DNA from: Pseudooceanicola spongiae
Lineage (GTDB): Bacteria; Pseudomonadota; Alphaproteobacteria; Rhodobacterales; Rhodobacteraceae
Assembly: GCF_014899185.1 (NCBI RefSeq)
Contig: NZ_CP045201.1
Location: forward strand, 4,131,501-4,195,500
Direction: 5' to 3'
DNA: 64,000 bases
Below, piece by piece: positions 57,499 to 64,000 of this stretch (positions are counted from its first letter, which is position 1; every line of letters starts with the position of its first letter). The notes under the pieces were generated by a model. The model saw only the letters and a list, made by a program, of their open reading frames with translations. It was not told the origin of the DNA and did no database searches. The position numbers were made by a program, and so were the translations under genes.

Positions 57499-57915
57499 AT
57501 GCGTCACGCACGGGGCTACCGCCGCCTGAACCGCACCCATGAGCACCGCAAGGCGCTCTTCGCCAACATGGCCGGCTCGCTGATCGAACACGAGCAGATC
57601 AAAACCACGCTGCCGAAAGCCAAAGAACTGCGTCCGATCGTTGAAAAACTGATCACGCTGGCGAAAAAAGGCGACCTTCACAGCCGCCGCAACGCCGGTT
57701 CGCGCCTCAAGCAGGACGCACTGGTTGCCAAGCTGTTCGAAGTTCTCGGCCCGCGCTACAAAGAGCGTCAGGGTGGCTATGTCCGCATCATGAAAGCGGG
57801 CTTCCGCTATGGTGACATGGCGCCGATGGCGATCATCGAATTCGTCGACCGCGATCTCGACGCGAAAGGCAAAGCCGACAAGGCTCGCCTGGAAGCGTAT
57901 GAAGACGCTGAGTAA
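57499..57915 (+). CDS. rplQ: 50S ribosomal protein L17
   Basis: The 138-residue protein at the tunnel exit starts [20 protein letters not shown] and has [21 protein letters not shown], both typical. It closes the ribosomal supercluster and is followed by a terminator. Confidence 0.97.
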   Translation: MRHARGYRRLNRTHEHRKALFANMAGSLIEHEQIKTTLPKAKELRPIVEKLITLAKKGDLHSRRNAGSRLKQDALVAKLFEVLGPRYKERQGGYVRIMKAGFRYGDMAPMAIIEFVDRDLDAKGKADKARLEAYEDAE

Positions 57916-57956
57916 TTCTCGGACCTGAGGGGCGCAAGCTCACGATGGTTTGAACC

Positions 57957-57986
57957 AAACCCCCGGTCCTTGTGGCCGGGGGTTTT
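57957..57986 (+). terminator. Intrinsic terminator after rplQ
   Basis: AAACCCCCGGTC / GGCCGGGGGTTT with a CTTGT-type loop and a T-run. Confidence 0.9.
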
Positions 57987-58007
57987 GCTTTGTTCCGGGG
58001 CTGTGCC

Positions 58008-58036
58008 TTGCTTTTTGCTGTCCCGCTCCGCATATC
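58008..58036 (+). promoter_or_regulatory. Promoter of the Deg protease gene
   Basis: TTGCTT (58008-58013), a 17-bp spacer and CATATC (58031-58036), about 35 bp before the start. Confidence 0.5.
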
Positions 58037-58070
58037 TTCGGGGTCGCCATCCATCATAGGAAAGGCCCTC

Positions 58071-59483
<1,413 letters not shown>

Positions 59484-60809
59484 ATGGTGGATCTGTTCGA
59501 CAACGGCACCCCGGAAGCGGAGCAGGGCAACGCGCCGCGCCCGCTCGCGGACCGTCTACGCCCTCAGACGCTGGCCGAGGTGATCGGCCAGCGTCAGGTG
59601 ATTGGGCCTGATGCGCCACTGACGGTGATGCTTGAGGCAGGGTCGCTCGGCTCGATCATTTTCTGGGGTCCGCCCGGCACCGGCAAGACGACCATCGCGC
59701 GTCTGTTGGCGCATGAGACCAACCTGCATTTCGTGCAGATCAGCGCGATCTTCTCTGGTGTGGCCGACCTCAAGAAGGTATTCGAAACCGCCCGCCAGCG
59801 CCGCCGCACCGGGCAGGGCACGCTGCTGTTCGTCGACGAGATCCACCGCTTCAACAAGGCCCAGCAGGACGGCTTTCTGCCGCATATGGAGGATGGCACG
59901 ATCCTGCTGGTCGGCGCCACGACCGAGAACCCGTCCTTTGAACTGAACGCGGCGCTGCTGTCACGCGCCCAAGTGCTTGTGCTGGAACGGCTTTCCTTTG
60001 AAGATCTTGAACGGCTTGCGCAGCGCGGAGAGGAGGCTCTGGGCCGCCCCCTGCCGCTGGAACCCGCCGCACGCGAGGCCTTGCTGGGCATGGCCGATGG
60101 CGACGGCCGCGCCTTTCTGAACCTGTTCGAACAGGTTGCGGCCTGGAAGGTGAAGGCACCCCTGACCCCGGAGGAGCTGGCCAAGCGGCTGATGCGGCGC
60201 GCGGCGAAATACGACAAGAACGGCGATGAGCATTACAACCTGATCTCGGCGCTGCACAAATCGGTGCGCGGCAGTGATCCGGATGCGGCGCTCTACTGGT
60301 TTGCGCGTATGTTGGAGGGCGGAGAAGATCCGCGTTTCCTCGCGCGTCGGATCACCCGCATGGCGATCGAGGATATCGGCATGGCGGACCCGCAGGCCCA
60401 GACAATTTGCCTGGACGCCTGGCAGGTCTACGAACGCCTTGGCAGCCCGGAGGGCGAGCTGGCGCTGTCACAGGCGCTGATCTACCTCGCGTTGGCGCCA
60501 AAATCCAACGCCGGCTATGCCGCCTACAAACAGGCCCGCGCTGCAGCCCGCAAGACCGGCAGCGCCATGCCACCCAAGCATATCCTGAACGCCCCCACCC
60601 GGCTGATGGAGGAGCAGGGCTATGGCAAGGGCTATGACTATGATCACAATGCCGAGGATGGCTTTTCCGGGCAGAACTACTTTCCCGACGGCATGAAACG
60701 GCCAGACTTCTATCAGCCGGTCGAGCGTGGGTTTGAACGCGATCTGCGCAAGCGGCTGGAGTATTTTGAAAAGCTGCGGATCAAGCGCGCGGAGGGTCGT
60801 GAGGACTAG
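59484..60809 (+). CDS. rarA: Replication-associated recombination protein A (AAA+ ATPase)
   Basis: The 441-residue MgsA/RarA protein acts at stalled replication forks. It has Walker A GPPGTGKT (residues 62-69), Walker B LLFVDEIHRF and the sensor ATTENPSFEL, and ends with the conserved tetramerisation region. It resembles clamp-loader ATPases. Its ATG follows the Deg stop without a gap. Confidence 0.92.
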   Translation: MVDLFDNGTPEAEQGNAPRPLADRLRPQTLAEVIGQRQVIGPDAPLTVMLEAGSLGSIIFWGPPGTGKTTIARLLAHETNLHFVQISAIFSGVADLKKVFETARQRRRTGQGTLLFVDEIHRFNKAQQDGFLPHMEDGTILLVGATTENPSFELNAALLSRAQVLVLERLSFEDLERLAQRGEEALGRPLPLEPAAREALLGMADGDGRAFLNLFEQVAAWKVKAPLTPEELAKRLMRRAAKYDKNGDEHYNLISALHKSVRGSDPDAALYWFARMLEGGEDPRFLARRITRMAIEDIGMADPQAQTICLDAWQVYERLGSPEGELALSQALIYLALAPKSNAGYAAYKQARAAARKTGSAMPPKHILNAPTRLMEEQGYGKGYDYDHNAEDGFSGQNYFPDGMKRPDFYQPVERGFERDLRKRLEYFEKLRIKRAEGRED

Positions 60810-60863
60810 CGTGCATACCCGCTGCGCCTTGACAACAAGGGGCTTCCGCGCGACAGACGGCCA

Positions 60864-61247
60864 ATGATCCTGACTGTTTTACAAGTGGCCCTCGGCGGCG
60901 CTATCGGCGCGTCCCTTAGATATCTATCGGGCGTCGCGATCCTGCGTCTTTTCGGCTCAAGCTATCCTATTCCGCTCGGCGTGCTTTTCGTCAACATCTT
61001 CGGCTCTTTCCTGATGGGGGCGCTGGTGGTGTTGCTGGGCAACAAGGAGCTGACCCATCTGAACGCCTTTCTGGTGACCGGCGTTCTGGGTGGGTTCACG
61101 ACGTTTTCCTCCTTCTCGCTTGAGGCCTACAGTCTGTTCGAACGCGGCCAGGTGGCCGCAGCGGCCACCTACGTTGGCCTGTCCTTTATCCTGTCCCTGC
61201 TGGCGATCGTGCTGGGCTTCACTTTCATGCGGGCGGTCTTGTCATGA
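60864..61247 (+). CDS. crcB: Fluoride exporter CrcB/Fluc
   Basis: The 127-residue protein has four membrane segments and the Fluc signature (GxxGxxLRYL-type start GGAIGASLRYLSG, then VTGVLGGFTTFSSFS). It expels F- across the inner membrane as a dimer. I see no crcB (fluoride) riboswitch within the 54 bp upstream. The stop overlaps the rluC start by 4 bp. Confidence 0.92.
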   Translation: MILTVLQVALGGAIGASLRYLSGVAILRLFGSSYPIPLGVLFVNIFGSFLMGALVVLLGNKELTHLNAFLVTGVLGGFTTFSSFSLEAYSLFERGQVAAAATYVGLSFILSLLAIVLGFTFMRAVLS

Positions 61248-62293
61248 GCGGCGTACAAACACTTACGATTTCACAAGAAGATGACGGCATGCGGATTGAC
61301 CGCTGGCTGCGGCGTGCCTTTCCGCAGCTCGGTCAGGCCCGCATCGAAAAGATGTGCCGCAAGGGCGAGATCCGCGTCGATGGCGGGCGGGTGAAAAGCA
61401 ACCACCGTCTTGCGCCGGGGCAGGAGCTGCGGATTCCGCCGCTGCCCGACACGGATGAACGCCCCACCACCGCCCCCGTCCAGCGCCGCATCTCGGCCGA
61501 GGACGAGGCGATGATCCAGGCCTGCGTGCTCTATCGCGACGACCATATCATTGCGCTGAACAAGCCGCCGGGCCTGCCCGTGCAGGGCGGCAGCAAGCAG
61601 ACCCGCCATGTCGACGGCATGGCCGAGGCGCTGAAGTTCGGCTACGAGGAAAAACCGCGTCTGGTGCACCGCCTCGACAAGGATACCTCGGGGCTGCTGC
61701 TGCTGGCGCGGACCCGCGAAGCCGCACAAAAGCTGACCGCCGCCTTCCGCTCGCGTGAGACGCGCAAGATCTACTGGGCGCTCGTCGCCGGTGTGCCGAC
61801 GCCCTACATGGGCACGATCAGCTATGGTCTGGTCAAGGCTCCGGGGCATGGCAAGGACGGCGAGGGCGAAAAGATGCTCTGCGTCCACCCGCGCGCCGTG
61901 GATGAGACCCCCGGTGCCAAGCGCGCCGTGACCGATTACGCCGCCCTCTGGCGGCTGGCGCAGCGCGCGACTTGGGTCGCGCTTGTGCCGGTCACCGGGC
62001 GCACGCACCAGCTGCGCGCGCATATGGCCGAGATTGGGCATCCGATCATTGGCGATGGCAAATACGGTGGGTCGGGTCAGGAAAACCTCGGCGATGGCTG
62101 GGGCGCGCAACTCGGCGGCGACATCAGCCGCAAACTGCACCTGCATGCGCGGTCTCTGCGCCTCAAGCACCCCTTCACCGGCAAGGAGCTGTTCCTTGAA
62201 GCGCCGCTTGCCGAACACATGTCCCGGACCTGGAAGTCTTTCGACTGGTCCGAAAAAGATGCCGCCGTTGATCCGTTCGAGGCCCAGGAATGA
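61244..62293 (+). CDS. rluC: RluC-type 23S rRNA pseudouridine synthase
   Basis: The 349-residue enzyme has an N-terminal S4 RNA-binding domain (MRIDRWLRRAFPQLGQARIEKMCRKGEIRVDG) and the catalytic HRLDKDTSG motif with the nucleophilic Asp (near residue 143). It isomerises uridines in 23S rRNA. RluC is chosen over RluD by length and S4 content. It overlaps crcB and the HAD gene by 4 bp each, forming a tight run. Confidence 0.85.
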   Translation: MSGVQTLTISQEDDGMRIDRWLRRAFPQLGQARIEKMCRKGEIRVDGGRVKSNHRLAPGQELRIPPLPDTDERPTTAPVQRRISAEDEAMIQACVLYRDDHIIALNKPPGLPVQGGSKQTRHVDGMAEALKFGYEEKPRLVHRLDKDTSGLLLLARTREAAQKLTAAFRSRETRKIYWALVAGVPTPYMGTISYGLVKAPGHGKDGEGEKMLCVHPRAVDETPGAKRAVTDYAALWRLAQRATWVALVPVTGRTHQLRAHMAEIGHPIIGDGKYGGSGQENLGDGWGAQLGGDISRKLHLHARSLRLKHPFTGKELFLEAPLAEHMSRTWKSFDWSEKDAAVDPFEAQE

Positions 62294-62979
62294 CCGATTC
62301 GCACAAGCACCCCGACGCACAACTTCGCCTCGTGATTTTTGATGTCGATGGCACCCTTTCCGACAGTCAGGCCGATATCATCGGCTCGATGACAGATGCC
62401 TTCGTCGCAGAAGAGCTGACAGTTCCGCGCCCAGATGAGATCCTGGGCATTGTCGGTCTGTCGCTTGAGGTCGCGATGCCCCTTCTGGCGCCCGAGGTTC
62501 CGGACGAGACGTTGGACCGCCTGATTGCTGCCTACAAGGCCGCCTACATGCAGCGTCGTCTGGACGCCGGGGCAGGGCATTCTCCGCTCTATCCCGGGAT
62601 GCGTGAGCTGGTCGAGGCCCTCTCGGCCGAGCCGGAAACCCTGCTGGGGATCGCCACCGGAAAATCCCGTCGCGGTCTGGTTGCCCTGCTGGAAACTTAC
62701 CAACTGAGCCGCGCCTTCCAAACCATTCAGGTCGCGGACGATCACCCCTCCAAACCGAACCCCTCGATGATTCTGGCCGCTCTGGCCGAAACCGGTGTGG
62801 CGCCTGAACATGCCGTGATGATTGGCGACACACAGTTCGATATCGACATGGCCAAGGCCGCCGGCATCCGCACCATTGCGGTCAGCTGGGGCTATCACCC
62901 GACGACCAAACTGGCGCATGCCGACCTTCTGGTCGATGACGCCGCGGCGTTGCGCAAGGCTATCGACACACTCACATAA
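62290..62979 (+). CDS. HAD-family phosphatase (phosphoglycolate-phosphatase-like)
   Basis: The 229-residue HAD-IA hydrolase has the nucleophile motif DVDGTLSDSQ near residue 18 and the acidic motif GDTQFDIDMAKAAG. It would dephosphorylate a small sugar phosphate; Gph-like or a broader nucleotide/sugar phosphatase. It overlaps rluC by 4 bp and lies 11 bp before the ATP12 gene, so all belong to one run from rarA. Confidence 0.85.
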   Translation: MTDSHKHPDAQLRLVIFDVDGTLSDSQADIIGSMTDAFVAEELTVPRPDEILGIVGLSLEVAMPLLAPEVPDETLDRLIAAYKAAYMQRRLDAGAGHSPLYPGMRELVEALSAEPETLLGIATGKSRRGLVALLETYQLSRAFQTIQVADDHPSKPNPSMILAALAETGVAPEHAVMIGDTQFDIDMAKAAGIRTIAVSWGYHPTTKLAHADLLVDDAAALRKAIDTLT

Positions 62980-62990
62980 AGGAGCACCGG

Positions 62991-63707
62991 ATGAGCGAGT
63001 GGAAAGCCCGCAGGTTCTGGAAGGCCGCCGACGTGGCCGAACAAGGCAACGGCTATACAGTCCTGCTCGACGGGCGTGAGGTCAAGACGCCGGCCAAGTC
63101 GCCGCTGATCCTGCCAAGTCGCGCGCTGGCCTTGCAAATCGCCTCTGAGTGGGACGCGCAGGACGGGGTGATTGATCCGCTCTCGATGCCGCACACGCGC
63201 ACCGCGAACTCCGCCATCGACAAGGTGACGCCGCAGCACGCCGAGGTCGCAGACCTGCTGGCCGACTACGGCGACAGCGACCTGCTGTGCTATCGCGCCG
63301 AAAGCCCGACCGAGCTGGTCGAACGGCAGCAGGAGGCCTGGGATCCGATGCTGGACTGGGCCGCCCAGACACTCGGTGCCCGGCTGCATCCGCGCGCGGG
63401 TGTGATCCATCAGTCGCAGGATCCCGAGGCTGTCGCAGTGCTGACGCGCCGTGTCCGCGACCTCTCGGCGTTCGAACTGGCAGCCTTCCACGATCTGGTC
63501 AGTTTGACTGGCTCACTTGTGCTTGGTTTTGCGGCATTTTTGGATGCGGCGCCAATTAATCGTGTATGGGAAATATCCCGTATCGATGAGACCTGGCAGC
63601 AGGAGCAATGGGGCGTCGATGATGATGCTATGGACGTTGCTGGAAGGAAAAGCGTCGCGTTTCAGCATGCCAAGCACTTTGCCGATCTGACACGGGCCGT
63701 TTCCTGA
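62991..63707 (+). CDS. ATP12-family F1-ATPase assembly chaperone
   Basis: The 238-residue protein matches the ATP12 family, which chaperones the alpha subunit of F1-ATPase; it is found in alphaproteobacteria and mitochondria. Typical segments are ARRFWKAADV, the VLLDGREVKTPAKSPLILPS stretch and, near the C-terminus, the EQWGVDDDAMDVAGRK region. GGAGC precedes the ATG. It follows the HAD gene by 11 bp. Confidence 0.9.
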   Translation: MSEWKARRFWKAADVAEQGNGYTVLLDGREVKTPAKSPLILPSRALALQIASEWDAQDGVIDPLSMPHTRTANSAIDKVTPQHAEVADLLADYGDSDLLCYRAESPTELVERQQEAWDPMLDWAAQTLGARLHPRAGVIHQSQDPEAVAVLTRRVRDLSAFELAAFHDLVSLTGSLVLGFAAFLDAAPINRVWEISRIDETWQQEQWGVDDDAMDVAGRKSVAFQHAKHFADLTRAVS

Positions 63708-63937
63708 CGCCCTGAAGACGTTTCAACACACCACATGTTTGCCATTCTCGTCGCCATCTCGCGGCGCGAAGCCGGGTGATCGTTTAGTTTTCGTTATGTC
63801 ACTCTTGACCACATGCGATGAATGAGCACACACTTTAGGCACTGTTGGGGGAGCGCCCCTAACGACTTTCGCTCACGGCCCTTTGAGGTCGTAGAACCGC
63901 CAACCTTCAAAAGGCGGATAATCAGGAAGAGGTAAAC
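63708..63937 (+). promoter_or_regulatory. Intergenic region before the amino-acid binding protein gene
   Basis: Holds no gene. A short palindrome GGGGGAGCGCCCCT lies at about 63848-63861. TTGACC at 63805 has no good -10 box at standard spacing, so a promoter is not clear; the region may carry a nitrogen-related site that I cannot identify. Confidence 0.35.
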
Positions 63938-64000
63938 ATGAACAAAACCGTATTTCTTGGCGCGTTGACCGTCGCTGGTCTGGCCGCTGGCATCGCCGGC
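63938..64000 (+). CDS. Probable amino-acid ABC transporter periplasmic binding protein, N-terminal 21 codons
   Basis: Only the signal-peptide start is present: MNKTVFLGALTVAGLAAGIAG, running off the window. AGGAAGAGG lies 8 nt upstream of the ATG at 63938. The signal and the position after the ATP12 gene match the AapJ/BztA-type general L-amino-acid binding proteins of Rhodobacterales. No mature sequence is visible, so the identity is inferred from these. Confidence 0.5.
   Translation, partial: MNKTVFLGALTVAGLAAGIAG

Noticed and set aside
60810..60863. Fluoride riboswitch before crcB
   Set aside because: The gap is only 54 bp and shows no recognisable fluoride-riboswitch core.

Overview
This window is a chromosomal segment of a GC-rich alphaproteobacterium, most likely a member of the Rhodobacterales (Roseobacter group). 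The evidence is the gene content: an ATP12-type chaperone next to an amino-acid ABC binding protein, a twin-transmembrane HIG1-like protein, two tuf copies and strong GC-ending codon bias. This assignment is inferred from the genes; no 16S gene is present.

Layout. (1) 1-6.6 kb looks like the end of an integrated mobile island. It carries a minus-strand envelope/metal operon (start of a probable multicopper oxidase, TolC-type channel, small lipoprotein, Met/His-rich periplasmic protein), a MobV-like relaxase and a large tyrosine integrase. The integrase faces the 3' end of tRNA-Gln(TTG), and four 12-bp-spaced direct repeats lie between the two. (2) 6.6-16.3 kb is ordinary core and accessory chromosome: two SH3-domain proteins, a 2-hydroxyacid dehydrogenase, PduO-type cobalamin adenosyltransferase, an SDR, parC, a cytochrome P450 and a lipoprotein. 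(3) 16.5-57.9 kb is the translation/transcription supercluster: tuf copy 1, zntB, tRNA-Trp, secE-nusG-rplK-rplA, a two-gene secreted-protein cassette, rplJ-rplL-rpoB-rpoC, an EamA transporter, rpsL-rpsG-fusA-tuf copy 2, then S10, spc and alpha gene blocks to rplQ. (4) 58-64 kb holds a Deg protease, rarA, crcB, rluC, a HAD phosphatase, ATP12 and the first codons of an amino-acid ABC binding protein.

The supercluster keeps the classical gene order but is cut into transcription units. Intrinsic terminators follow tuf copy 1, rplA, the secreted cassette, rpoC, tuf copy 2, rplW, rplP, rpmD and rplQ. Promoter-like sequences with TTG-type -35 boxes and 17-bp spacers reappear before tuf copy 1, tRNA-Trp, secE, rpsL, rpmC, rplO and (weakly) rpsM. 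Non-ribosomal genes sit in the gaps: an EamA transporter, a 2OG-Fe(II) oxygenase-like protein next to rplP, and a DEAD-box helicase with a PAS-like zinc-ribbon protein between rpmD and rplO.

The most unusual signal is an exact 11-bp-periodic array of ACC(G/T)AC units, in the same orientation and similar unit order, at three places in this cluster: before secE, upstream of the rpsL operon, and between rpoA and rplQ. Its geometry resembles tandem sites of OmpR/PhoB-type regulators, so it may mark an undescribed regulon for the ribosome/RNA polymerase genes. Other leads are a terminator-like attenuator in the rpsL leader, the integrase-proximal iterons and a 113-bp palindromic element after parC.
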